This document shows positions 22,856-34,617 of a DNA stretch of 64,000 bases, in pieces. The translations under genes and the position numbers were made by a program. Numbering within the stretch: position 1 is the stretch's first letter; every line of letters begins with the position of its first letter. Location of the stretch: the NCBI RefSeq assembly GCF_000003815.2, contig NC_049988.1, forward strand, positions 7,573,776 through 7,637,775. The letters are read 5' to 3'. This DNA is from Branchiostoma floridae (Eukaryota; Chordata; Leptocardii; Amphioxiformes; Branchiostomatidae). The notes under the pieces were generated by a model, which was given only the letters and a program-made list of their open reading frames with translations, was not told the DNA's origin and did not search any database.

Positions 22856-24295
22856 TCCTTTGGCGCCTGTCACACATAGCGACCATGGTGGTTGAGAGTT
22901 GGTCGTGAGCTATCTAGATCATCTGCGGCTGAGAGTTGATCGGCAACGTTGCCTTCTTGTCTTTAATAATTGTCTGCTATTATTAATTTTGATAAGTCAT
23001 GCGAGAGTCATATTTTGCTTGAATGGGACCAGAAGAGCGAATTGGATCTAGAGTAGGGTTGATGTGTGTCTGTCAACAAGATAACTCAAGAACGGCTGGG
23101 TGGATTGGTTTCATACTCAATGTGTTGGTGGGGTGTGGCGAACACTGGCAATAATTAGATTTTGGGCGCCCTAGCGGCTTCCCTTGGTACAACAGCGGTT
23201 CTTTTGGTTTTGCTATCTCGTGTTCTCAACAAGCTTTGGACACGATTGGGGGGCGTTAGATAGCTCTTGTTTTGTTTACGATTCTTTATTTGTACCGACC
23301 TGTTTTTTGCTGAGTCCACAGCTACACCAGGCGTACAGTTTCCCCTCTCCTAGCTGCACTTTGAACGGCGTCTTCACTGCAACAACACCCTTATCTGTGT
23401 ACTGTCGCACCTGTAGAACAAAGGGGCAGGGTTAGTCACTGAGTAGAGACGGGGGACGCCACAAACTTTCTGAAACTTTTGATAGTGTATTTAGCGCTGT
23501 TTTGTACGACCATTGGTTATCAGTTGGCATCAAATGTCACAAGAAATACGTTGCCACAGTCTCTTTTCTATACTTTCATGACTATCTGCCACACCATTGA
23601 GATCCTTATAGCGTAAAACTAGGTTTTCTTCGTTTATTCGCCCATTTATTAATTAGAACACCGTCGTATTAAGGTCACTGTAAACGTTGACTTGCAAACA
23701 TGGCAAATGCAGTGTTACTAGATTATTCTACAGAACTAAAAGGGCCAGCGTTCAGTGTATGTGAAATACGTTTACGTTCTTGACTAAGCAATCCCTTTGA
23801 TGTCTCTCCTTTCTGTAATGCCATTACGCGTCCAATGATTACCACTACTACCGTAGCCTTGCACATCCGGATATGTTTAAACTGATAGGGACATCCCATG
23901 GTTAAATCTATAGCAAGCCATCTTGAAACTCCACGGGGAACTCATGTTATGATGAATTGATGAAAGCATTCGAACGTATATTTCCTTCATTTCCGGACCA
24001 TTCAGACATCACTATAAACTATCTAGTTTTTATGACTTGGACATGGATAATTTCACTCAATTTTCCTCCTGCAACACGATAGCGTGCAGGAATCCCTACA
24101 GCTCGGCTCTTCAATCGATTTTTTTCCACTTCAGTAAAAAAAGGATTTCGCGATTTTTATTAAAGCGATTGCATCTTCCGTGGCGGTCTAATGCATTTAC
24201 TTAAGAAGCATTTGTAAAATAATTTTCGAATGTAGTGTGTGTAACTTCGTGACGGCAACATATTGATTCATCAATTATCAAAATAAAATGCTAAT
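22856..24295. other. No gene seen; one dispersed repeat
   Basis: About 23060-23140 (GTGTGTCTGTCAACAAGATA…ACTCAAGAACGGCTGG) is found in inverse orientation at 27307-27390, so it is a dispersed element fragment. Confidence 0.45.
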
Positions 24296-24720
24296 AAATT
24301 ATTAAAGGCTCGCGTAGTTCGAAATCAAAATCATATCTACCACAGTGTGTGGCGTACAAAACTCCAAAAAGAACCATGCTCAATTACAGGAAAATTCATA
24401 TTTATTTACAAACTTAGAGTAGCAAATGCATCATAGTTCTTAGGAATTAGTAATATGAAGTATTAAAAACGCTTGCGTACCTCGAAATCAAAACCATAAC
24501 TACGATTGTGTATAGACATTAGTTATAATTTTGATTGCCAAACTCCACAGAGAGTCATATTAATCTAAAAACGTAGAAATTGGTAAAAACAAGTATTAAT
24601 AACGCCTGAGTACCTCGAAATCAAAATCATAACTGTGCCCAGAAAACTTCACAGAGATTCATTTACAAACGTAGGAAATGGCAAATACATCATAGTTCTT
24701 TTGAATTGTGGTCGTTACAA
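24296..24720 (+). repeat. Degenerate tandem repeat, three units
   Basis: Units share GTACCTCGAAATCAAAA(T/C)CATA, CAAA/AACT(C/T)CACAGAGA and, in two units, GCAAAT(A/G)CATCATAGTTCTT. Spacing is about 130-180 bp. Confidence 0.6.
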
Positions 24721-25058
24721 ATGTGGACTCCGTGATCCTGCTATGATGAAACCAACTGACCTGCGGAAAAATCGATTGGCAGCAGACAGATGAAGGGATT
24801 ATAATGGGATATCCCGTAACCCCTATAACATCCCCATTCCACAAGGGTGGCGACCTCGCTGTAGCCGAGCGATTTGGCAGATCAATTAACAAATTTCATA
24901 GATAAAAACGAATCTTTTTAATGTTTTGTGTGTTTCATTATTATTTTCTGTCATAGTACTTCTACATTTTGGATCATAATTCTAATTATGAATTCAAGAG
25001 TAACACAAATCCGAGTTAGATCGCAACCCGATGGCCGTCTAGTTTAAAAGGGGCCTTA

Positions 25059-25624
25059 AGGTAAGTTCACACTTGCGTATACGTTCAAGTCCGTATGAAG
25101 TCCGTATGGAAGTCTTAGACTCTACTAGGGTCCACAGAGAAGTTCCACAGGTCACTGGAAGAATAATAAGAAATTGGACAAATATAACGAGATAATATGC
25201 CAGAGGAGCTACCATACTCCTCGAACAGCTAACTTGTCTGACATTTTATTTGTCTATGTGTGTTCAATTTCTACTGTTTTTCTAGCGACCTGTGGGGCCT
25301 GGTAGAGGCTAAGACTTCCATACGGACCTCATATAGACTTAAATATATACGCACGTGTTCCATACGGACCTCATACTGACTTGCATATAAACGCACGTGT
25401 TCCATACGGACCTCATACGAACTTGCATATAAACGCACGTGTTCCATACGGACCTCATACGGAGTAGCATATATACGCACGTGTTCCATACGGACCTCAC
25501 ACGGACTTGCATATATACGCACGTGTTCCATACGGACCTCATACGGAGTTGCATATATACGCACGTGTTCCAAACGGACCTCACACGGACTTGCATACAT
25601 ATATACGCACGTGTGAACAAACCT
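25059..25624. mobile_element. TTA-flanked MITE whose right arm expanded into an array
   Basis: Ends AGGTAAGTTCACAC and GTGTGAACAAACCT are inverted repeats flanked by TTA on both sides (25056-25058, 25625-25627), as in PIF/Harbinger insertions. The left arm runs on through CTTGCGTATACG…AAGTCCGTATGAAG…TCCGTATGGAAGTCTTAGAC. The right arm has the inverse of this, with its middle part repeated about seven times. Confidence 0.75.
25317..25612 (-). repeat. 42-bp tandem array, about seven units
   Basis: Unit CACGTGTTCCATACGGACCT followed by CATACGGACTTGCATATATACG (42 bp). As 42 is 14 codons, every frame without a stop stays open, giving spurious repetitive proteins on both strands. Confidence 0.95.
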
Positions 25625-25627
25625 TTA

Positions 25628-28390
25628 GCAAGACTTCACTCATGTATGAGATCTGTATGGAAGTCAGGACTACTAGTAAGTGTACGTAAGTTATCAATAC
25701 GTGCCCCTGACTTTAAATGGCAATCGTGACAGGCACAACTACATAACATTGCCGTGAGTACGGGCTTCCAGACGGTACGTAATTACAGCTGTGAGCTGAG
25801 ATAAATGGAAAGCCTCGGCAAAAACAACGATATCTCTTCTTCCAGCTTGCTTCCGTGGGCGAGACTGTCTACAGTAACATTTGACGTTAGACATTACCAT
25901 GGATATCTTACACTTAGTCCTGGCTTAAGGGGTAATACGCTCGAGGAATGAAACAAGTCATCCGTTTCACTGTTTCTACCTCATTTGCTGTATACTGTCC
26001 ACACTTGATAGATAAGCACAGTCGGGTAGAAATAGGGCAATTGGTAAGTTAGACGGCCAAAAGTCGGCCATTTCTGCCGGAGGAAAGAGGAGCATTTTTG
26101 GACCTTATTCAATTCAACGTTATTGGAATTTACCCCTTATGGCAATTATTAGCAACATAAAACACCTGGGTTACCGCCTGGATAACTCCATTGGTAACGT
26201 AGTAACTTTTTCATCTGATTTTGACAAATTTAAGTCCTAACTCATAACTTGACAAGTCTGTTTTTGGCAATGGGCAACAGATAGAGATTTGCAAAAAATA
26301 CAGAGCGCAGAAAAAATATTCATGGTAACTAGAGTTCGGGGACCTCATACCTCCATGAAATATTTATTGCTTTTTTGTGGATGGTATGTATGTTTATAGT
26401 CGGTTGTATTTGAGAGTAATGGTTATATAATATAAATGTTATGGGAATGTAGTGGTGTATTTATTTAATGACACAGAGGATGTCCATCTGATTAGTAATT
26501 ATCAAAATGTGACACTTAATTGTATAATGTGCGTTTAAGAGGTCGACGGCATATGGTAGCGTGGTGTTCCTTAAGCTTGATGTTTGGCATTTACAATGTC
26601 TAAGGTTGTCAGCATTATTGAGGTTCGACTATGTGCCTCAGAGCGGTGTGGTGGGAGGAAGTTGGGAAACTCAGAAAGAGGAAGGGATGTGGCCAACTTT
26701 AGTCAGATGGTGATTTGATTTTCCACCAATATGTCATAACATCAGCTGTTCACACGGTACAAAAACGAGATGCACACTTTCCTCTGTCAGCCCTACACCA
26801 ACTGTAAGATGAATACTTGGCGCCAACCCCGTCTGCTAAAAAACAAGTACCATTGGCTACGAAAGAGACAACTAACAACTATCCCTTATCGTAACAAAAT
26901 CAGAACATCTGTATCGCCCATAAAACTTCTGACACCCAACCCAGATGAGAGGACCTAATGGCATTTTAATCACCATGTCACTCAAATCAGCAGTACAGTA
27001 TGTGAGACATCCATACCTGCTAAGCATTATCGTTAAATGTACCTCAACTTCTTACAATTATACTTACGCTTCACATCTCCATGATATCTTAAGCAGACAT
27101 AAATAAAACTAATTATCATATTAAAAAAAACTCGAGGTTCCCCAAACAGCTGTCACCTCACCATCTGCTTGGAGCTAAGCCCATTAACAAACACATAAAG
27201 CACGATGCCTGTACCAATATATCTCAAATATAGGGGTGATTTCTGATATTATTACATCAATTATAACGACAGATACGGCTCCCAAAATCTCATCGATTTG
27301 AGCTTTCATCACACCCCACCAACACAACAAGTATGAAACCAATCCATCCAGCCGTTCTTGAGTAATCATCTACACAGACAGAGACACATAACAGAAAATG
27401 TAACCTCCATTCCATGACATTTCATGGAGGTAATAATGTGATACATTATATAGTGTTATCAATCTCTACAACTGAATAAAATTTCTAGAATGGCGCTGAA
27501 GATGAGTGATGGATGTCACAGATGTAATCTCCGAATTTTACCCAGTAGTAGAAATAGAGTTGTCTTTAGATATTGTTAACCTGGACGTCTAACCCCTATA
27601 AAAGTAACCATCGCCCCATCGACAAGTTTTCATTCGTTTAGTGTGCATTTGCATTGTGGTCACGGTGTTTTCTCTCTAACCCACTGAAATAGGATGCCCT
27701 AAGGGTAAAAATGTACTTTCTTATAAGTGGTAAGGATTAAAAGACTGACAAGATAGAAAGAGATAACGGAGACAGAAGCAGACGGCACGTTTACTTAAGA
27801 CAGAAGAGTGTCACACCAAGCCTAGCGTCAAGACCTTCTCGATAAGAAATTATGACATTTTGCCCAAAAACCTTGTAACTAGAAAGTCTCCCGCCTAGGC
27901 AGGAAAACTAGGTCACGTCACACTTTGCAATTTTGACGGCAGTATACTCTAACTGCATTAACTCTTCAACCAATCAAATCTAACCACTGCAGCGCCCTTT
28001 GCGTGAGGTCATGAGGTCAGAAGAAATGTGATAGGGGCGGCACTTAACCTGTCATTTCGTGTGTTAGATTTGGCGGGAAACGTTCCCTAGGTACGATCAA
28101 TGCTGCTGTCATAGAATATAAATTTTACAAAAAAGCCTAACTTTGTAGACGGTTACAATCTATGTTTCCCTATTTCATAAGTTAAGTATATGTTGACATA
28201 TTCATATTGCTAATGACCTCGATTACGAAACATATTTGTTCTTACATTTTCACCATCACAAAGGAGCAAGAACTTGAGATTATAATTCTTGTGCTAGCAG
28301 GACAATGTATACATGTATCCGTATACTATCATTTTCTTGTGGCCTGTACTTATAACCCAGTGGGTATTGGTGCAATGTAGCATCGCGTTA
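25628..28390. other. No gene seen; repeat fragments
   Basis: 27307-27390 is the inverse copy of 23060-23140. At 27401-27433 a short palindrome (TTACCTCCATGAAATG type) marks a transposon end that recurs at 26350-26362 and 51890-51902. No coding exon recognised. Confidence 0.4.
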
Positions 28391-28685
28391 GGACATATTT
28401 TACATGTAAAATCATATGTAAAGACATACATACACATGCAAAATGGAGTAAAGACATCTATAGCATATAAAATCGTGTAAAGATATATTGCACATGTAAA
28501 AACACGTATAAACATATTGCACATATACATGCAAAATCGCGCTAAGACATATTTGCACATGCAAAGTCGCGTAAATATACATTACACATGCAAAATCGCG
28601 TTAAGACACATTGCACATGTAAAATCGCGTAAAGACATATTGCACATGCAAAATCGCGTTAAGACATATTGCACTTGCAAAAATC
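28391..28685 (+). repeat. 29-bp minisatellite, about ten units
   Basis: Consensus GACATATTGCACATGCAAAA then TCGCGTTAA. The first units are diverged and the last four nearly identical. Each unit carries ATGCAAA. Confidence 0.9.
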
Positions 28686-29572
28686 ACACGCCAGGTGGCA
28701 GATGTCGTCTTTACAACTCACTGAGAAACCGGCTCGACTTGAAAGACGCCCTTCTTTCGCGGTCGTTTAATTTTACCCCCTCCCTTTACGATAACAAACA
28801 AGACTATCCTATAGCCTTTTTGTTTTGTCGTTTATAGCTACGTGTGAAGTGAGAATCGCATACAAGCACTGTTATAGAAAATGCATTAGCTATGATATCA
28901 TTGACGGCCACGGCATCGACAACTATATGTATAAATGCCTCGACAACCAGATCATCCAATCTTAACTACAGATTACTTCATTTAAATACACTGTTGTTTT
29001 CCGATATATTGGTGACCCACTTGGAACCATTGTGCGCGCACGTATTAAATATTATGAGCAAACACCAATACCATTAGTTGCTAGGAACTCACTAATGACA
29101 TAACGAGAAAGTGGGGCCCCAAAATTTGACAAGACGGGAGGAACCTATTGGGTTAAACGACAACGCGTTATTGTTTGACTCCAATGTTTCTACTAACACT
29201 ACACTTTACAATAAAACATACTCAACTAAACACATACGCACAGGAGGTATACTAAGTAATTGTCATAGCGTGCGAATTTCATACTAGGTAATGGTTAGGA
29301 TCGGAAACAGGGGTAAGTTTAGAATCGTTGACACGGTGCACTGAACAAGTCCGGACTTACAACGTATGCACCAATATTGCACAGAATGTGTACTTCCTAC
29401 TATTACATTAGTACAGTACCCTCAAGACCACCCCAAACAGACCGCCAGCCACATGACGTCACTCCCAACCTTGTCATGGCCCCTAAGCAGTAAAAAGGGA
29501 CACTAAATCCCAGCGCCACAGCTGCCTATGGTTTGGTAATCGTCTCCCAGTCTCAAACAAACCGCGATCTAT
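28686..29572. other. No gene seen
   Basis: No supported features. Confidence 0.5.
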
Positions 29573-29692
29573 TCTCCAAGCAGACGTCGAAAGACACGAT
29601 CGCAGGGTCTTCTTACTGTCACGTTGTTCTTTGGAAAGTCTGTCAGTCTGAAAACACATTACGGTCTTGTCTTCCGAAGATCTGCTTGGAGA
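29573..29692. mobile_element. Small MITE, TCTCCAAGCAGA family, copy 4
   Basis: 120 bp between TCTCCAAGCAGA and TCTGCTTGGAGA. The arms extend a little further (GTCGAAAGACACGA against TCTTGTCTTCCGAAGA). Confidence 0.7.
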
Positions 29693-31363
29693 GAGCTCGG
29701 CGCGCGACCTACCGGTTCAACGGCCACCAGGGCCACGTTCTCCGCCGTAACCGCCACCACGGCCCGGTCTATAGACTGCACCAGCCGCGGCAGCAAGTTG
29801 CTTTGGACCTTCGGAACAACGGCGCCGACCAACATGTCTCTATAACACCAACCAAACACTGTCTTCAACACAGAGCACGGCCACGAAGAGTAGTAAGATT
29901 AGGCAATCACGCCGACTCCCGGAGTAGTGGCCCCGCTCCAATATATAAGCGCTGACCCGCGTATAGTTTAAATGTCAGGTTGCCGGTCTGACGACACACC
30001 GGGCACGCAACACGCACAGTGGAGTACGTACGTGCCGTGTACATGTTAGAGGGTGGTACACGGTGTGGAGGGCGCAATCATGTTTAAATGATGGGATATC
30101 GAACTTCGACGTATGTAATATTCATACGTGCTTAGGCCATAGAAATGCCGTTAGTTGTTAACATGCATGGCTTTTTAGTGAAACATTACGCTGCTTTGCG
30201 CCAGTTATGAATATGAAGATAAATACGTCGTGTCGACATGTCATCTTCACAAGCTGTAATGTTTATACATGTTGGCATCATCCTCAGTCATTAAGTAATT
30301 AAATATAAGGCACAATTATTTCTATGGGTGACATCCTCTCGGGTCCTTGAGTATATGTATTAGCAATCCGAAAAATGACAGAAACGATATATATCAAAAC
30401 CGGAAGTTCCGCTGCATTACCGTAACAAGTCGCTAAGGGACCAAAATTTCAATCACTTCGAGGTCTCTACTAAATATCAATAGAATCCATCCAGGCATTC
30501 TAAAGTTATGCCGGTCATATCAGTCACAAATACACACATACAAACGCTACCTTCGCCAACAAGGTTATGTTTTCGGTAATGATAGAATGGATCGGACTAC
30601 AATGAGGCCGAAATAAAGTGAGCCGTCAGATAGCTATTTTTCGTACGCCTTTGTTACATAATGATAAACAAATCTATATTCACATGTATTACGTTAAAAC
30701 ATTGGTAAGAATATTCCCAAAATATATTGCACTGCCAACATAGGTAGGTGGAGTGTAGGGTAAGGGCGGTTTAATGGATTCTGTTAACTAAAAGTTTCAA
30801 GTACTATCATCATAAAAGGGAATGCTCTCTTATCCAGCAAAAAGCAATAACCCTCAAACAATTCATGACATGATGTCAACTATGCGCGATCCGTTTATAC
30901 AAAATGCTGTTACCGTCAATGCGAGTAGCAGTCAAATACGAGTACCTGGGCAACTTGCTAAACATACTGACTGGGCCACTTAAGAAATATCGTCTTGACT
31001 ACAAAGACAAAAGGAAGTTAGCTAGCACGGATATACCCTACACAATGATTAAAGACGTATTCTGGACCAGGCGACTCTGTAATAATGAGAAACCAGGGCA
31101 GTAAATTAACTTCCGTGAATGGAATTCTAACCCGCACGGAGAGCCTACATGTCTGAATGGCATTGATTTTTTCATCACACAGCGTACATGGCTACGTAAT
31201 GCGTCAAAGTCTGGCATTTCCAGATCAAGCGCTTTCAGGTGAAGGCGTTAGCACTGGCTAACATGTCTAAGTGATGTACGAGTGATACATTTGTACACCT
31301 ACGGTCGTCAGACGGTCTAGAATTCTAGAGGCACTTTTAATAAAATATTGGACTTAACGGGAA
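29693..31363. other. No supported gene; CpG-rich stretch and dispersed repeat
   Basis: 29700-29960 is CpG-rich with long open frames on both strands but no domain I recognise. 30400-30575 is the second copy of the dispersed repeat at 15655 and ends in CTTCGCCAACAAGGTTATG. Confidence 0.4.
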
Positions 31364-32460
31364 CCCCCCCCCCCCCCCGGGTTCGAGTTTCATTCCTTTC
31401 CCGATCCTCGGACGCATTAGTACTACTTGCATGCATGTATAGGTGATGTATGGTTAAGTTGTACCGTCGCTTCTACGTAGGGGATCAGATGGTCTGGAGT
31501 TCCAGAAGCGCTTAAAGCGTGTCACTGGAGCTCAGAGGTCCGGATTTTCCGTTATACTACCCATTCCTTTTGCGATCCTCGGACGCATTTTAATGATTAG
31601 TACTACTTGCATGCATGTATAGGTGATGTATCATGGTTAAGTTGAACCGTGGCTTGTACGTAGGGGATCAAATGGTCTGGAGTTCCAGCGCTTAAAGCAT
31701 TTGGTATCTTTCACGGGAGCTCAGGGGTCCGAATTTTCCGTTATCCTACCCATTCCTTTCGCGATCCTCGGACGCATTAGTACTTGCATACAGTGACTGT
31801 GTATAGCTGAAAAATTGTTGCACTGTGGCTTATGCGTAGGGGAAAATGGCCAGGAGTTCCAGAAGCGCTTATTTGAAGAGTGTCGCTGGAGCTTTGGGGT
31901 CCGGATTTTCCGTTATCCTACCCATTCCTTTTCGCGATCCACGGGCGCATCAGTACTTGCATGCATGTATAGGTGATGTATGGTTAGGTTGTACCATGGC
32001 AATTGTGCGTAGGGGATCAAATGGCCTGGAATTCTAGAAGCGCGAGTTTCGCTGGAGCTTAGACGTCCGGATCTTCCGTTATCCTACCCATTCCTTCCCG
32101 GATCCTCGGACGCATTAGCACGTACATGCACGTCTAGATGATGTATGATACAGTTTTAAACGGTCTAAAACATATGGAAGCACCTACAACATTTGATAGC
32201 GTTACGCTGGCTCAGAAAGGCCTGGATTTTCCGTTAACCTACCTACCCATTTCTTTCTCGATCGTCATACGCATTAGCACTTACATGCACATCTATGCGA
32301 TCAAGGACGTTATATACCACCTCCTTGATGTGATGTACGACTGCATGCACAGCAATCAAACGATCTGGACCCACTTTAAACATTGGGAGAGTGACGCGAG
32401 GACTTACGCGCCCGGGCTTTCGTTAAGCCTAGTCATTCCTTTCCTCAGAGCATCACTAAT
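31364..32460 (+). repeat. Satellite-like array, unit about 170 bp, about seven copies
   Basis: The word CGATCCTCGGACGCATT recurs (with variation) near 31402, 31573, 31762, 31936, 32100, 32259 and 32440, giving steps of about 160-190 bp. Units also share CTTGCATGCATGTATAGGTG, CGTAGGGGATCAAATGG and GGTCCGGATTTTCCGTTAT. The array is more degenerate toward the right. A run of 15 C (31364-31378) sits at its left edge. Some open frames across it are repeat artefacts. Confidence 0.85.
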
Positions 32461-34452
32461 CTTCCACCACGAATGAGGAAATGTCTAACATGTCTTACGG
32501 ACGAAAGAAAATCTGTCCTTGGGTTCATTTTCTTTAGTATCATGGATTAACTTATGGAAAACGTGACGACATATTGTAGTCTTAAACAGAGGTTTGATTT
32601 TCGCAAAGTGACCTTTTTTAAGACTGCAGAATCTACCAGAAGACAGAAGATGGTGTGTAGAACGACAGCCAACCTTGCAGATGTATCAGCATATGTAAGT
32701 ACGAAATCCGTGATACAAAGGAGCAATTATTCAGATTTCACTTTTAACAGAAACTAGTGTACATGTGCTAGATAGAAACTTTAAAGGCGGATATATCGAC
32801 CTAAACAATATCTTTTTCTCTGGTTACATGATAGGAACGTCACTCATGCAACCAGGTTAAAGTGGCAAAGTTTATCCCCAGTCACAGTGATCCACATAAC
32901 ATTCCCTTTACAATCAGGTCAAAATCCAATCCTGTAATCAATATGACTGAGATTTCACTAGAGCGTCGTTAGACCCGCGCGTCAGGTCGTAATCAGTTGA
33001 TTACATCTCCTACCTCATGCTGAACGAAAGTGACTCATGTGAAAGCGCGTTCTGATTAATGTCTCATACACGGGCGATCAATACGAGGCTTTGCATTTGA
33101 TAGGATTGAGCGGAACAGCCAAAAGGTGGGACGTGTCATTTTCGTCTTTCATGAAGGGCTTATTGTTATCAAAAGGACCTGCGTATTTCCCATCGTTTCA
33201 ACGGCAGGAAAATTGAACACGGGGAAACGATTTTTCACACGCCTAGCGCCTACGCCTTTTATCCTATAAATTGCGATCTAGATTAATGTCTGCCAATTGA
33301 TAGCTTTCCATTGGGTCCCAGTGACACATAGAGTGACGCTCATACATGTGGAGTTTACGAGATTTGTAGGATAAGTTTGTCAGGGGGATAAAATGGGACA
33401 TCTGCATCAGGACCAACCGCCAGTTAGCCAGGGCGGGTATAGACTCCCTAGCACCTATGACGCAGGGTCACGTGCTCGAAGTAGAGGGTCATAACCTGAA
33501 GAAGGCCGCGGTCCGCAAAAAATGAGTGAGCTCGTCAATTTCTTCGTCTGCAAACAATGTTGATCTGGTCTGAACTTACGAAGCCGGTGATGTCACAAAA
33601 TAAACGATGAGCGCCTCACAATAAATCTTTATGTCATTATCTTCTTCCCAATTTCACTTCAAAAGCCTTCATACAGTGTTGTATGTGCAGGCGTACAGAT
33701 AAGTGGTAGAAAATGCAAGAATGAAAGGAAACAAGAAGATGGGCACCATTAAATTTTCATGGTAAATGTAAAGCGTCGCCTAGCGATAGAGAGCGACATA
33801 ACAAGTACGGAGAAGAGAGAAGCCGATGCATGACCATATATCACATTAAATCTCAGGCAGTATAAAAGCCGCCATGTTAATGGAATGGCATGTATGTGTA
33901 TGAAGGAATGCCGTGCACACGCAAGGGATGTCATGGGGTTAGTCGTGACTCCAGGATGTCTCTAGAAATTAATATTTCACTTTCCCAAATGAGGAGTAGC
34001 AAGGACACATGCGAACATACCGCCTCCCGTTGCGGCAAGGCTCTGCCTCTGCCAATCACTTGGGCCAAAAGACTGGGCCTCAGCGCGGGATGAAGTTTTG
34101 GAACTACAGCAGCCATCAGCATTGCTGGCATGGTAATAAGTTGGCACGATTTAGGGAGAATAAATTACTGTATTTCTTCAACAAACTTCACGAGAGGTAG
34201 TCGGCTGTCCTCCAATGTGAGGTCAAAGGTTGAACAAGGGTAAGCCGCATATAAACGCAAATAAAGTGTCAAAACTTGAGTATGTATGAGAATAATGTGA
34301 CAATATTAATCAATTATAATACTAAATCATAATGATTATTAATTATAATTATGGAAACGTAACTTGAGAAAACGTGGGAGTGTTACCTTCTGTGAATTTT
34401 AGAATTGCTGTTTGAATGCGGTGTCCCCTCACATGGTCTCGCGTTACTCAAA
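32461..34452. other. No gene seen
   Basis: Short open frames without recognisable domains. Confidence 0.45.
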
Positions 34453-34462
34453 TCTCGCGAGA
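34453..34462. promoter_or_regulatory. TCTCGCGAGA palindrome upstream of SPAG6
   Basis: Exact TCTCGCGAGA, a known CpG-island promoter element bound by BANP in vertebrates, about 155 bp before the SPAG6 ATG. Functional use here is inferred. Confidence 0.55.
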
Positions 34463-34510
34463 ATCATTTGTTTGTGGAATCTGACCTTTGACCCATGTTC
34501 CGCGCCGTTG

Positions 34511-34524
34511 TTTGCCCTAGCAAC
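34511..34524. promoter_or_regulatory. RFX X-box-like motif upstream of SPAG6
   Basis: TTTGCCCTAGCAAC, embedded in GTTGTTTGCCCTAGCAACAAC-like symmetry, about 95 bp before the ATG. The right half (AGCAAC) is perfect; the left half has one mismatch to GTTGCC. RFX factors drive ciliary genes, which fits SPAG6. Confidence 0.55.
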
Positions 34525-34617
34525 AACCTACACAGACGCTGACTGACTGGACGCGCAGACGGCGTTCTCCTCTTTATCCCACATTTCTAGGCATTTCTAC
34601 CCCGAAGAAGAGGCAAA

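Noticed and set aside
25271-25729. Repetitive open frames of about 95-110 codons on both strands
   Set aside because: They are by-products of the 42-bp (14-codon) array inside a MITE; no start context or homology.
28391-28685. Regularly spaced repeats resembling a CRISPR array
   Set aside because: Units are contiguous without unique spacers, degenerate, and the DNA is clearly animal.
30904-31104. 66-codon plus-strand frame (LLPSMRVAVKYEYLGNLL…)
   Set aside because: Reads somewhat protein-like but has no recognised family, no neighbours and no splice partners.
33749-34200. Overlapping 60-70-codon frames before SPAG6
   Set aside because: No homology, no matching splice sites leading to SPAG6 exon 1.
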